The notes beneath the pieces are model-generated. The model did not search any database and was not told the DNA's origin. It worked only from the letters and a program-made list of their open reading frames with translations. This document shows, piece after piece, positions 24,085-34,031 of a stretch of DNA of 64,000 nucleotides (positions are counted from its first letter, which is position 1; every line of letters begins with the position of its first letter). The DNA is taken from positions 6,324,001-6,388,000 of the forward strand of contig NZ_CP107869.1 of NCBI RefSeq assembly GCF_036013645.1, written 5' to 3'. Both the position numbers and the translations under genes were made by a program. Origin of the DNA: Streptomyces sp. NBC_00490. GTDB lineage: Bacteria; Actinomycetota; Actinomycetes; Streptomycetales; Streptomycetaceae.

Positions 24085-24113
24085 AGCGGCCCCTTTCCCA
24101 AGGAGAGTGCGCC

Positions 24114-25760
24114 ATCGACGCGTCCAGCAGCCCTCCGCTCACCGCACCGTCGACGATCGCGGTAGAGCTGGCGGGGATCACCAAGCGCTTCCCCGGTGTC
24201 GTCGCCAACCACGACATCCACCTGACGGTCCGCAAAGGCACCGTGCACGCCCTCGTCGGTGAGAACGGCGCCGGCAAGTCGACCCTGATGAAGATCCTCT
24301 ACGGCATGCAGAAGCCGGACGAGGGCACCATCGCGGTCGGCGGCACCCAGGTGAGCTTCGGCAGCCCCGCCGACGCCATCGCCCGCGGCATCGGCATGGT
24401 CCACCAGCACTTCATGCTCGCCGACAACCTCACGGTCCTGGAGAACGTGGTGCTGGGCAGCGAGAAGCTGTACGGCATCGGCGGCGCCGCGCGGAAGAAG
24501 ATCAAGGAGATCTCCGACCGCTACGGCCTCGGCGTCCGCCCCGACGCCCTGGTCGAGGACCTCGGTGTCGCCGAGCGTCAGCGCGTGGAGATCCTCAAGG
24601 TCCTCTTCCGCGGCGCCGACACCCTGATCCTCGACGAGCCGACCGCGGTCCTCGTGCCGCAGGAGGTCGACGCGCTCTTCGCCAACCTGCGCGAGCTCAA
24701 GTCCGAGGGCCTGTCGGTCATCTTCATCTCCCACAAGCTGGGCGAGGTCCTCTCCGTCGCGGACGAGATCACCGTCATCCGCCGCGGCACGACGGTCGGC
24801 ACCGCCGTACCGTCCGAGACCACCCCGCGCCAGCTCGCCGAGATGATGGTCGGCAGCGAGCTCCCCACCCCGGAGACCGCCGAGTCGACCGTCACCGACC
24901 GGGCCGTCGTCGAGGTCAAGAACCTCACCGTGTACTCCTCGGGCGCGCTGACGCTCGGCGAGTCGTCCGCCTCCCTGCTCATGGACGAGGCCGGCGGCGC
25001 CGAGGTCAAGAAGGTCCTCGACGACGTCTCCTTCACCATCCACGCCGGCGAGGTCATGGGCATCGCCGGTGTCGAGGGCAACGGCCAGACCGAGCTCATC
25101 GACGCCCTGATCGGCACCAAGAACGCCGACTCCGGAGCCATCTTCTTCGAGGGCGAGGACGTCACCTCCTGGGCCACCCGCAAGCGCCGCGAGTCCGGCG
25201 TCGGCTACATCCCCGAGGACCGCCACCGCCAGGGCCTGCTCCTGGAGGCCCCCCTCTGGGAGAACCGCATCCTCGGCCACGTCACCGAGACGCCCAACGC
25301 CAAGGGCTTCTGGCTGACCCCGAAGGCCGCCCAGGCCGACACCCGCCGCATCGTCGAGGAGTACGACGTCCGTACTCCCGGCATCGACGTCACCGCGGCC
25401 TCCCTCTCCGGCGGCAACCAGCAGAAGCTGATCGTCGGCCGCGAGATGAGCCACAACCCCAAGTTCCTGATCGCCGCCCACCCCACCCGCGGAGTGGACG
25501 TCGGCGCACAGGCCCAGATCTGGGACCGCATCCGCGACGCCCGTCGCGAGGGCCTGGCCGTGCTGCTGATCTCCGCCGACCTGGACGAGCTCATCGGCCT
25601 GTCGGACACCCTGCGCGTCATCTACAACGGCAGGCTGGTCGCCGACGCCGACCCGGCCACCGTCACCCCGGAGGAGCTCGGCTCCGCCATGACGGGTGCC
25701 GCCACCGGACACCTTGAGCACGTCGAGGACGAGAGCGCCCCGGAGGACGAGGCCCGATGA
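24114..25760 (+). CDS. Nucleoside ABC importer ATPase, double NBD, apparent ATC start
   Basis: A 548-residue ATPase with two nucleotide-binding domains, as in RbsA/NupO-type importers. Domain 1: LAGITKRFPGVVANHDIHL, Walker A ALVGENGAGKST, a degenerate signature AERQRVEILK and LILDEPTAVL. Domain 2 (from about residue 300): GVEGNGQTELIDALIG and signature LSGGNQQKLIVGREM with AAHPTRGVDV in place of a normal Walker B. The homologous sequence begins well before the first in-frame ATG or GTG (24240 onward). An in-frame TAA at 24060 bounds it, and the only start placed after AAGGAG is ATC at 24114. Energises uptake with the next two permeases. Confidence 0.9.
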   Translation: MDASSSPPLTAPSTIAVELAGITKRFPGVVANHDIHLTVRKGTVHALVGENGAGKSTLMKILYGMQKPDEGTIAVGGTQVSFGSPADAIARGIGMVHQHFMLADNLTVLENVVLGSEKLYGIGGAARKKIKEISDRYGLGVRPDALVEDLGVAERQRVEILKVLFRGADTLILDEPTAVLVPQEVDALFANLRELKSEGLSVIFISHKLGEVLSVADEITVIRRGTTVGTAVPSETTPRQLAEMMVGSELPTPETAESTVTDRAVVEVKNLTVYSSGALTLGESSASLLMDEAGGAEVKKVLDDVSFTIHAGEVMGIAGVEGNGQTELIDALIGTKNADSGAIFFEGEDVTSWATRKRRESGVGYIPEDRHRQGLLLEAPLWENRILGHVTETPNAKGFWLTPKAAQADTRRIVEEYDVRTPGIDVTAASLSGGNQQKLIVGREMSHNPKFLIAAHPTRGVDVGAQAQIWDRIRDARREGLAVLLISADLDELIGLSDTLRVIYNGRLVADADPATVTPEELGSAMTGAATGHLEHVEDESAPEDEAR

Positions 25761-26875
25761 AGAAGTTCGACAAGGAGCGACTGCTCCTCGCCGTGGCCGG
25801 ACCGGCCCTGGCGCTCGTCGCGGCGATCCTGCTGACCTCGGTCGTGCTGATCGCCTCGGGCAAGAGCCCGATCGAGCCGTACACGCTCATGCTGGAGCAG
25901 GCCGGCTTCTCCGACGTACAGGTTCTGATCATCAACCAGGCGTCGATGTACTACATCGCCGCCCTCGCGGTCGCCCTCGGCTTCCGGATGAACCTGTTCA
26001 ACATCGGCGTCGACGGCCAGTACCGCCTCGGCGCCATGATGACCGCGGTGGTCGGTGCCCACGTGGCGCTGCCGTCCGCCCTCCAGATCCCGCTGCTGAT
26101 CCTGGTCGGCGCGCTCACCGGCGCCATGTGGGCCGGTATCGCGGGCGTGCTGAAGGTGACCCGGGGCGTCAGCGAGGTCGTCTCGACGATCATGCTGAAC
26201 TCGATCGCCACCAGCCTCATCGGCTACCTCACCCTCACCGACAACTTCGGTGTGCTGGTCGGGGACAACGTCACCACCGGCGTGATGAAGGACTCCGGCT
26301 GGGTGCCCGGCATCAACCTCGGCTCGGACGTCGGCGAGATCTACGGCCTGGTCTTCCTCGCGGTCGCCATGGGCATCGGCTACTGGGCCGTCCTCAACCG
26401 CACCCGCTTCGGCTTCGACCTCAGGGCCACCGGTGAGTCCGAGTCCGCCGCCGCGGCCTCCGGCGTCAACGCCAAGCGCATGGTCCTCACCGCGATGCTG
26501 ATCTCCGGCGCGGTCGCCGGCATCTCGGGCCTGCCGCTGCTGCTCGGCGACGCCCACACCTACAGCCTCAGCTTCCCGGCCGGCCTCGGCTTCACCGCCA
26601 TCGGCATCGCCCTGCTCGGCCGCAACAACCCCGGCGGCATCGCGCTCGCCGCCCTGCTGTGGGCCTTCCTCGACAAGGCGTCCCCCGCTCTCGACTACGC
26701 GACTCCCGAGCCGTACGAGAAGGAGATCGCCACGATCATGCAGGGCCTGATCGTCTTCGCGGTCGTCATCTCCTACGAGGTCGTGCGCACCTGGGGTCTG
26801 CGCCGCCAGCAGAAGCGCGTCGGTGAGGAGCTCGCCGCGGCCGCCGCCAACACGAAGAAGGAGGTGGCGGTCTGA
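25757..26875 (+). CDS. Nucleoside ABC importer permease 1 (NupP/YufP type)
   Basis: A 372-residue permease of the BPD_transp_2 (RbsC-like) family with about ten hydrophobic segments. Typical blocks: YYIAALAVALGFRMNLFNIG followed by DGQYRLGAMM, VSEVVSTIMLNSIATSLIGY, RFGFDLRATGESESAAAASG and FTAIGIALLGRNNPGGIALA. The start overlaps the ATPase stop (ATGA) and the stop overlaps the next start (TGATG), so the three importer genes are translationally coupled. The basic C-terminal tail is cytoplasmic. Confidence 0.92.
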   Translation: MKKFDKERLLLAVAGPALALVAAILLTSVVLIASGKSPIEPYTLMLEQAGFSDVQVLIINQASMYYIAALAVALGFRMNLFNIGVDGQYRLGAMMTAVVGAHVALPSALQIPLLILVGALTGAMWAGIAGVLKVTRGVSEVVSTIMLNSIATSLIGYLTLTDNFGVLVGDNVTTGVMKDSGWVPGINLGSDVGEIYGLVFLAVAMGIGYWAVLNRTRFGFDLRATGESESAAAASGVNAKRMVLTAMLISGAVAGISGLPLLLGDAHTYSLSFPAGLGFTAIGIALLGRNNPGGIALAALLWAFLDKASPALDYATPEPYEKEIATIMQGLIVFAVVISYEVVRTWGLRRQQKRVGEELAAAAANTKKEVAV

Positions 26876-28134
26876 TGAGCACCGCGACCATCGCCAAGGC
26901 GCCGGCGAAGCCCGGAAAGGGCGGCCGCCGCATCTCGCTGCCTGTCGTCCTCCTGATCATCTCGGGCGTCCTCATCCTGACGTCCGTCGTCCGCCTGATC
27001 ACCGGCGCGGACGGCATCACCTCGACCGGCCAGATGTCCACCGCGCTGCGCTCCGCCGTGCCGATCGGGCTCGCGGGCCTCGGCGGTCTGTGGGCCGAGC
27101 GCGCGGGCGTCGTCAACATCGGCCTCGAGGGCATGATGATCCTCGGCACCTGGTTCGGCGCCTGGGCCGGCTACCAGTGGGGCCCCTGGACCGGCGTGCT
27201 CGTCGGCATCATCGGCGGCGCGCTCGGCGCCGTGCTGCACGCCATCGCCACGGTGACCTTCAACGTCAACCACATCGTCTCCGGTGTGGCCCTGAACATC
27301 CTGGCCCTGGGCACCACCCGCTATCTGTCGAAGTACACCTTCGAGGAGGCCCCGCAGGGCTCCTCCAAGCAGTCCCCGCCGATCGAGTCGCTGGGCACCT
27401 TCGACGTCCCGGGCCTGTCCAGCTGGCTGGAGACCCTCAACCAGAAGCACTGGTTCCTGGTCTCCGACATCGCCGGCCTGGTCGGCGGCCTGATCACCGA
27501 CCTGTCGCCGCTCACCGTGGTGGCGGTCGCCCTCGTACCCGCCACCTGGTACGTGCTGTGGCGCACGTCCTTCGGTCTGCGGCTGCGGTCCTGCGGCGAG
27601 AACCCGATCGCCGCCGAGTCGCTCGGCGTCAACGTCTACAAGTACAAGTACATCGCCGTGATCATCTCCGGCGGCTTCGCCGGCCTCGGCGGTGCCTTCC
27701 TGTCGATCGTGTCGTCCAACGTCTACCTCGACGGCCAGACGGCCGGGCGCGGTTACATCGGTCTCGCCGCGATGATCTTCGGCAACTGGATGCCGGGCGG
27801 ACTCGCCCTCGGCGCGGGCCTGTTCGGCTACACCGACAGCCTCAAGCTGCGCGGCGGCACGACCAACGTCCACGCGCTGATCCTGCTCCTGGCGATCCTG
27901 CTGGTGTTCGGCGTCGCGTACCTCATCTGGAAGAAGAAGTACGTCCCCGCCGCCGTCACCGCCGCGATCTCGGCCCTGATGTTCATCTGGTACACCAGCA
28001 CGAACGAGGTCCCGAACCAGGTCGTGACGGCCAGCCCCTACGTCATCACCCTGCTGGTGCTCTCGCTGTCCGCACAGCGCCTGAGGATGCCGAAGGCGGA
28101 CGGACTGCCCTACCGGAAGGGGCAGGGGAAGTGA
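26875..28134 (+). CDS. Nucleoside ABC importer permease 2 (NupQ/YufQ type)
   Basis: A 419-residue second permease of the same family, somewhat longer than usual because of an extra pair of C-terminal hydrophobic segments. Diagnostic blocks: ALRSAVPIGLAGLGGLWAER, GVVNIGLEGMMILGTWFGAW, NHIVSGVALNILALGTTRYL, FGLRLRSCGENPIAAESLGV and GYIGLAAMIFGNWMPGGLAL. It pairs with permease 1 to form the channel. Its stop overlaps the GTG of the cytidine deaminase gene, so import and deamination are produced together. Confidence 0.92.
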   Translation: MSTATIAKAPAKPGKGGRRISLPVVLLIISGVLILTSVVRLITGADGITSTGQMSTALRSAVPIGLAGLGGLWAERAGVVNIGLEGMMILGTWFGAWAGYQWGPWTGVLVGIIGGALGAVLHAIATVTFNVNHIVSGVALNILALGTTRYLSKYTFEEAPQGSSKQSPPIESLGTFDVPGLSSWLETLNQKHWFLVSDIAGLVGGLITDLSPLTVVAVALVPATWYVLWRTSFGLRLRSCGENPIAAESLGVNVYKYKYIAVIISGGFAGLGGAFLSIVSSNVYLDGQTAGRGYIGLAAMIFGNWMPGGLALGAGLFGYTDSLKLRGGTTNVHALILLLAILLVFGVAYLIWKKKYVPAAVTAAISALMFIWYTSTNEVPNQVVTASPYVITLLVLSLSAQRLRMPKADGLPYRKGQGK

Positions 28135-28529
28135 CCACCGCCGACTTCGACTGGGACGCCCTGCGGGAGGTGGCGCGCGAGGCGATGACCCACGCGTACG
28201 CCCCCTACTCGGGCTACCCGGTCGGTGTCTCGGCCCTCGTCGACGACGGCCGTACGGTCTCCGGCTGCAATGTCGAGAACGCCTCCTACGGACTCGGCCT
28301 GTGCGCCGAGTGCGGGCTGGTCTCGGAGCTGCAGCGCACCGGCGGCGGCCGGCTGACGCACTTCACGTGCGTCGACGGCCGGGGCGAGGTCCTCGTTCCC
28401 TGCGGGCGCTGCCGTCAGCTGCTGTACGAGTTCGGCGGCCCGGATCTCCTCCTGGAGACCCCGGCGGGGATCCTGCCGCTGTCCGAGATGCTGCCGCAGG
28501 CCTTCGGACCGGGCCATCTCACCAAGTAA
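28131..28529 (+). CDS. cdd: Cytidine deaminase
   Basis: A 132-residue tetramer-type cytidine deaminase converting (deoxy)cytidine to (deoxy)uridine. The fold starts HAYAPYSGYPVG. The first zinc and catalytic motif is NVENASYGLGLCAECG (Cys-Ala-Glu), and the second is PCGRCRQLLYEFGG. Length and motifs are normal. The GTG at 28131 overlaps the permease stop (GTGA). It feeds uridine and deoxyuridine to the phosphorylase encoded next. Confidence 0.93.
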   Translation: MTTADFDWDALREVAREAMTHAYAPYSGYPVGVSALVDDGRTVSGCNVENASYGLGLCAECGLVSELQRTGGGRLTHFTCVDGRGEVLVPCGRCRQLLYEFGGPDLLLETPAGILPLSEMLPQAFGPGHLTK

Positions 28530-28534
28530 CTCCC

Positions 28535-28584
28535 GTGCGGCCCCTTCGAGTTGCTCCTTCAGACAGCTCGCAGGGGCCGCGCAC
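28535..28584 (+). terminator. Hairpin between cdd and deoA
   Basis: GTGCGGCCCCT pairs with AGGGGCCGCGCAC across a 26-base loop and is followed by TTTCTG. Inside an apparent operon, it may act as a partial terminator lowering deoA expression. Confidence 0.6.
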
Positions 28585-28611
28585 TTTCTGATTGTCCGGA
28601 AGGAATGCTTC

Positions 28612-29895
<1,284 letters not shown>

Positions 29896-29910
29896 TGTGA
29901 GGTGACAAAA

Positions 29911-29942
29911 AAGGGGCCGGTGCCTTCGGGCGCCGGCCCCTT
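29911..29942. terminator. Bidirectional terminator deoA / transporter
   Basis: AAGGGGCCGG pairs with CCGGCCCCTT, with a loop around TTCG, and is preceded by an A run that becomes a T run on the minus strand. It sits between convergent genes. Confidence 0.85.
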
Positions 29943-29956
29943 CTCGGTGCCCGCGG

Positions 29957-30877
29957 TCAGCCCAGCAGCGCCGCGACCACCACCAGGACCGGCACCGACA
30001 GCACGGTCGACACCAGGATCGCGTCCCGCGCGAGGCGCTCGCCCACCCGGTAACTCGACGCATACGTATAGAGGTTCTGCGCCGCGGGCAGCGCCGACGT
30101 CACCACCACGTCCAGGAGTTGGTGGCCGCGCAGCCCGAACACCCCCACCGCCAGCGCCCAGGCGGCCGCCGGCTGGCCCACCGACTTCAGCGCGACCGAG
30201 AGCAGGACCAGGTGGCGGTCCGGGCCCCGGCCCGGCATGGTGCTGCCGCACAGGGAGATGCCGAACGCCAACAGCACCGCCGGGACGGACATGTTGCCGA
30301 TCAGCGTCACCGGGTCCATGACCGCCGACGGGATGCGCAGGCCGGTCGCCGAGACCGCGACCCCCGCCAGTGACCCCACCGCGATCGGGTTGCGCAGCGG
30401 AGTCAGCAGCCGTAGCCACAGGGGGTCCTTGCCGTCCCGGGCCGACAGGTCCAGGACGGTCAGCGCGATCGGGGTCAGCAGGAGCAGCTGGAACAGCAGC
30501 ACCGGGGCCACCAGCGAGGCGTCGCCCAGGACGTACACGGCGATCGGGATGCCGAGGTTGCCGGAGTTGACGTAGCTGGAGCAGAGCGCGCCGATCGTCG
30601 TACGGCCCACGCCCCAGCCGCGTACGACACCCGCCGCCACGAAGACGCCCGCCACCGCCGCCGTGCTCAGCGCGGTCACGACCAGGCGGCTGGAGAAGAC
30701 CATCGACAGGTCGGCCCGCGCGAGTGTGGTGAAGAGCAGGGCCGGGGAGGCGACGTGGAAGGCGAGCTTGGTCAGGACCTCGCGGCCGTTGTCACCGAGG
30801 TAGCCGCGGCGTCCGATCAGATACCCGACCGCGATGACGACGGCGATGACGGCGAAGCCGGTCAGCACCCCCTGCAC
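29957..30877 (-). CDS. AEC (auxin efflux carrier) family transporter
   Basis: A 306-residue membrane protein with about ten hydrophobic segments and the AEC/bile-acid carrier-like inverted repeat. The N-terminal segment VQGVLTGFAVIAVVIAVGYL runs into IGRRGYLG, and YVNSGNLGIPIAVYVLGD is the conserved discontinuous-helix motif. The ligand (organic acid or other) is unknown. The GTG at 30877 has GAGGAGG at ideal distance and starts right at the first helix; longer versions only add low-complexity residues. It is not part of the nucleoside operon despite the proximity. Confidence 0.87.
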   Translation of the reverse strand: MQGVLTGFAVIAVVIAVGYLIGRRGYLGDNGREVLTKLAFHVASPALLFTTLARADLSMVFSSRLVVTALSTAAVAGVFVAAGVVRGWGVGRTTIGALCSSYVNSGNLGIPIAVYVLGDASLVAPVLLFQLLLLTPIALTVLDLSARDGKDPLWLRLLTPLRNPIAVGSLAGVAVSATGLRIPSAVMDPVTLIGNMSVPAVLLAFGISLCGSTMPGRGPDRHLVLLSVALKSVGQPAAAWALAVGVFGLRGHQLLDVVVTSALPAAQNLYTYASSYRVGERLARDAILVSTVLSVPVLVVVAALLG

Positions 30878-31020
30878 GGAACCTCCTCGTCGGTGAGGAG
30901 GGCGTGGGATATCCAGGGCGGTGCTGATCCGTGGGGCATACAGCCAACCCTCTGGGGAAGAGGATGCCCAGGTCAATGTGATCCCGGTCGGTGGACTCCC
31001 GCACGACCCTCGCAGCGACG

Positions 31021-31416
31021 ATGAGTTCTGCCCGCCCGCCCGGTCTACAGATCGTGGACGCCATGACACCCGCCGTGCTCGTACTGGCCGGCCCCGTCAC
31101 CCGGGACGAGGTGGCGGGGCTGTGCGACGACGTGCGGGCACTGCTGGACACGACCGGGGCCGGGGTCGTCGTCTGTGATGTGGCCGGGCTCGGACCGCCG
31201 GGGCTCGGGACCGTCGATCTGCTGGCGCGGCTCCAGCTCGCCGCCCGCCGGGCCGGCGGACGGATCCGGCTCAGAGACCCCGACCCGGCCCTACACGCCC
31301 TCCTCGACCTGGTCGGACTCCGCTTCGAGAGCGTCGAGATGGAGGGGGAGCCCGAACAGCGGGAACCACCTCTTGGTGTCGAGGAAGAAGTGGAACCCGG
31401 TGAGCCGGCCCTCTGA
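31021..31416 (+). CDS. STAS-domain protein (anti-sigma antagonist/MlaB-like)
   Basis: A 131-residue protein whose residues about 15-105 form a STAS domain (VLVLAGPVTRDEVAGLCDDV, GVVVCDVAGLGPPGLGTVDL, LLARLQLAARRAGGRIRLRD). The usual phosphorylatable Ser after the DxxGl strand is not present (PPGLGT instead), so phospho-switching is doubtful. The last 40 residues are acidic and are encoded antisense to the 3' end of the sigma-factor gene. Start choice is uncertain (31021 ATG, 30991 GTG or 31063 ATG). A regulatory link with the facing sigma factor is only suggested by position. Confidence 0.7.
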   Translation: MSSARPPGLQIVDAMTPAVLVLAGPVTRDEVAGLCDDVRALLDTTGAGVVVCDVAGLGPPGLGTVDLLARLQLAARRAGGRIRLRDPDPALHALLDLVGLRFESVEMEGEPEQREPPLGVEEEVEPGEPAL

Positions 31417-32313
31417 GATCTCCAGGACCTGCACCGCCCACGGGGTGTAGCCGCCCGCCTCCGGGTCCGGCTTGTACTGCGCGAACCCCGGCAGACCGTT
31501 GACCTGCACCGGCACCAGGCGGGAGCCCTCGCAGGCCGAGCCCAGGGTCGTCATGAAGCCCGTGATGTCGTCGTGGCCCGTCAGCCACAGGTCGAACGGC
31601 GGCATCGTCATGATGGCGTCCTCGTGCAGCAGGGCCGTCAGCGCCGTCATGTCGTACCCCTCGAACGCCGCCATGTAGCGGTCCAGGAGCTTCTGCTGCT
31701 CCTCGTCCAGCGGGTCGGACACCTTCGCGTCCGCGCCGTGCCCCTCCCGCTCGGCGAGGGTCGCGCGGGCCCGCTGGAGGGCGCTGTTGACCGAGGCGAC
31801 CGTGGTGTCGAGCAGCTCGGCGACCTCGCTCGCCTTCCAGGCCAGCACCTCGCGCAGGATCAGCACCGCGCGCTGCTTGGGCGGGAGTTGCTGCAGGGCG
31901 GCCATGAAGGCGAGCCGCACGGACTCCTTGGCCACGGCCGCCTCCGCCGGGTCCTCGACGGTGGGCAGGATGCGGGCGTCCGGCATCGGCTCCAGCCAGG
32001 TGTGGTCCGGGCGGGGGGAGAGGGCGGCCTGGGCGAGCGGCGTGGAGTCGGTGAGGTCCATGGGCCTGGCGCGTTTGTTGCCGGCCGTCAGCATGTCCAG
32101 GCAGACGTTGGTCGCGATGCGGTAGAGCCAGGAGCGGAGGCTGGAACGGCCCTCGAACTTCTCGTAGTTGCGCCAGGCGCGGACCATCGTGTCCTGCACC
32201 GCGTCCTCCGCCTCGAAGGACGAGCCGAGCATGCGGTAGCAGTACCCGGTCAGCTCGACCCGGTGCTTCTCCAGCCTGACGTCGAGGTCCGCTGTCATCG
32301 TGCTGTCCGTCAT
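31291..32313 (-). CDS. ECF sigma factor with C-terminal SnoaL-like domain (SigG/TIGR02960 type)
   Basis: A 340-residue sigma factor. Region 2: YCYRMLGSSFEAEDAVQDTM and EGRSSLRSWLYRIATNVCLD. Region 4: LPPKQRAVLILREVLAWKAS followed by EVAELLDTTVASVNSALQRA. Residues about 210-335 form a SnoaL/NTF2-like domain (DRYMAAFEGYDMTALTALLH, MPPFDLWLTG), which in such ECF groups replaces a separate anti-sigma as the control module. The ATG at 32313 starts just before region 2. Regulation and target promoters cannot be read from the sequence. Confidence 0.9.
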   Translation of the reverse strand: MTDSTMTADLDVRLEKHRVELTGYCYRMLGSSFEAEDAVQDTMVRAWRNYEKFEGRSSLRSWLYRIATNVCLDMLTAGNKRARPMDLTDSTPLAQAALSPRPDHTWLEPMPDARILPTVEDPAEAAVAKESVRLAFMAALQQLPPKQRAVLILREVLAWKASEVAELLDTTVASVNSALQRARATLAEREGHGADAKVSDPLDEEQQKLLDRYMAAFEGYDMTALTALLHEDAIMTMPPFDLWLTGHDDITGFMTTLGSACEGSRLVPVQVNGLPGFAQYKPDPEAGGYTPWAVQVLEISEGRLTGFHFFLDTKRWFPLFGLPLHLDALEAESDQVEEGV

Positions 32314-32427
32314 CGTCCACCCACCCCTGTGGCCGTTCTGTGTCGCGCCTTTGCGCCCACCACGTTCGAAGCTATCGCAGGGGTCTGACAATGGCGTGCC
32401 GAGTGCGGAAACACGCAGGCCAGCCGT

Positions 32428-32645
32428 CTTTCGCCCCCGCCGCCCTTACCCGTTCCCATCCCCAGGGGGCTCCGCCCCCTGGACCCCCGCTCCTCAAACG
32501 CCGGAGGGACTGGATCTACTGGCGCCGGTCCGTGCAACTCAGCCCGTCCGGCGTTTGAGGACGAGGCCCTTTCGGGGCCGAAGCGGGGGTCTGGGGGCGC
32601 AGCCCCCAGGGATGGGACGGGTAGGGGCGGCGGGGGCGAGAAAAA
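32428..32645. repeat. Interspersed palindromic repeat B, copy 1
   Basis: An approximately 218-bp nested inverted repeat. The outer arms are TCGCCCCCGCCGCCCTTACC with its near complement at 32614-32640, bounded by T and A runs. Inside are AGGGGGC/GCCCCCT hairpins and CTCCTCAAACGCCGGAGGG, whose complement recurs at about 32550. Copy 2 lies at 53.6 kb. It occupies most of the 389-bp gap between the sigma factor and the MFS gene and can end minus-strand transcription from the latter. Confidence 0.85.
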
Positions 32646-32702
32646 GCGGTCCCCCTGGCCGACCGACCTCGACCAGGGGGAAGAACAAAGGGGACGTGCC
32701 GC

Positions 32703-33968
32703 TCAGGCCACCAGGAGCCGCTGCTGGGCCCTAGCCGCGCGCGTGCCCAGGACGGTGATCGTGACGACGCCGAGCACCGCCAGCAGACCGACCCCGACCG
32801 TCCCGGCCCAGCCACCCGCGTGGAACGCGAGCGCACCGACCGTACTGCCCACACTGGAGCCGATGTAGTACGCCGACTGGTACAGCGCCGAGGCCTGCGC
32901 ACGCCCCTCGGTCGCCGTCTTGCTGACCGCCGAGGAAGCACACGCGTGACCCGCGAAGAAGCCACCGGTGATCAGCACCAGACCCAGCAGAACCAGCACC
33001 AGCGAGTCCGCCAGCGACAGCACCAGACCCGCCGCCGTCGTCGCGCCCGCCGCGTACAGCGCACCCCGCCGCCCGAGCCGCCCCACCAGCCGCCCGGCCG
33101 TGGACGCCGACACCGTACCCACCAGGTACACCAGGAAGATCGAGCCGACGACACCCTGCGGCAGACCGAACGGCGCCTCCGTCAGCCGGTACCCGATCAC
33201 CGTGTACACACCGCCGAACACCGTCATGAACAGTGCGCCGATCGCGTACAGCCGGCACATCAGCGGGTCGGACAGGTGCGCACGCACCGTCCGCGCCAGC
33301 ACCCGCGGCTTCAGCGACCCGGCGACGAAGTGCTTCGGCGCCGGCAGCAGCAGCCGGAACGCCACCGCGCACCCGACCGCGATCGCCCCGATCACGCCCA
33401 GGGCCACCCGCCAGCCCCACTCCTGCGCCACCCAGCCGGTGATGACCCGGCCGCTCATCCCGCCGACACTGTTGCCCGCGACGAACAGTCCGATCGCCGT
33501 GACCAGCGCCTTCGGCCGGACCTCCTCCGCCAGATAGGCCGTCGCGGAAGCCGGAAGACCGGCCAGCGCCGCGCCCTGCAAGGCACGCAGCGCCACCAGC
33601 ACCGGCAGCGAGGGAGCCAGCGGGACCAGGAGACCGACGACCACCGCGACCGCCAGCGAGCCCGTCATGACCGTGCGCCGCCCGTACCGCTCCGACACCG
33701 CGCTCATCGGGAGGACGAACAGGGCCAGTCCGCCCGTCGCCGCCGCCACCGTCCAGCTCGCGTCGCTCGCCGCCACCCCGAAGTCGCCGGAGATCAGCGG
33801 CAGAAGGGCCTGCGTGGAGTACAGAAGGGCGAAGGTCGCCACCCCGGCGAGGAAGAGGGCGAGGCTCATCCGGCGGTAGCCGGGGCCGCCCGGGGCCATA
33901 CGGGAGTCGACGACAGGAACAGCGGATACGGCGCCCACGGTCATGGACGCCTCGGTACTGGCAGGCAT
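32703..33968 (-). CDS. MFS transporter (YnfM/AraJ-like exporter)
   Basis: A 421-residue transporter with 12 predicted membrane segments. The loop 2-3 motif is SERYGRRTVMTGSLAVAV, and the N-half carries RALQGAALAGLPASATAYLA. It resembles the DHA1 exporters typified by YnfM. It is divergent from a LysR-type gene across a 63-bp gap, the common arrangement for a locally controlled exporter. The substrate is unknown. Repeat B follows its stop. Confidence 0.88.
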   Translation of the reverse strand: MPASTEASMTVGAVSAVPVVDSRMAPGGPGYRRMSLALFLAGVATFALLYSTQALLPLISGDFGVAASDASWTVAAATGGLALFVLPMSAVSERYGRRTVMTGSLAVAVVVGLLVPLAPSLPVLVALRALQGAALAGLPASATAYLAEEVRPKALVTAIGLFVAGNSVGGMSGRVITGWVAQEWGWRVALGVIGAIAVGCAVAFRLLLPAPKHFVAGSLKPRVLARTVRAHLSDPLMCRLYAIGALFMTVFGGVYTVIGYRLTEAPFGLPQGVVGSIFLVYLVGTVSASTAGRLVGRLGRRGALYAAGATTAAGLVLSLADSLVLVLLGLVLITGGFFAGHACASSAVSKTATEGRAQASALYQSAYYIGSSVGSTVGALAFHAGGWAGTVGVGLLAVLGVVTITVLGTRAARAQQRLLVA

Positions 33969-34031
33969 GCCTCGAAGTTACGTACACCTCGGTTCATGCG
34001 TCCAATGCACGGACTCGCCATAATCGTTCCC
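33969..34031. promoter_or_regulatory. MFS/LysR divergent control region
   Basis: A 63-bp gap containing TGCGTCCAATGCA (about 33999-34011), an interrupted dyad of the T-N11-A kind that LysR-type regulators bind. It is the only clear dyad in the gap. Confidence 0.5.

Noticed and set aside
24042..25721. A long minus-strand frame opposite the ABC ATPase
   Set aside because: Shadow of the importer gene; composition rich in Gly, Asp, Val and Leu without motifs.
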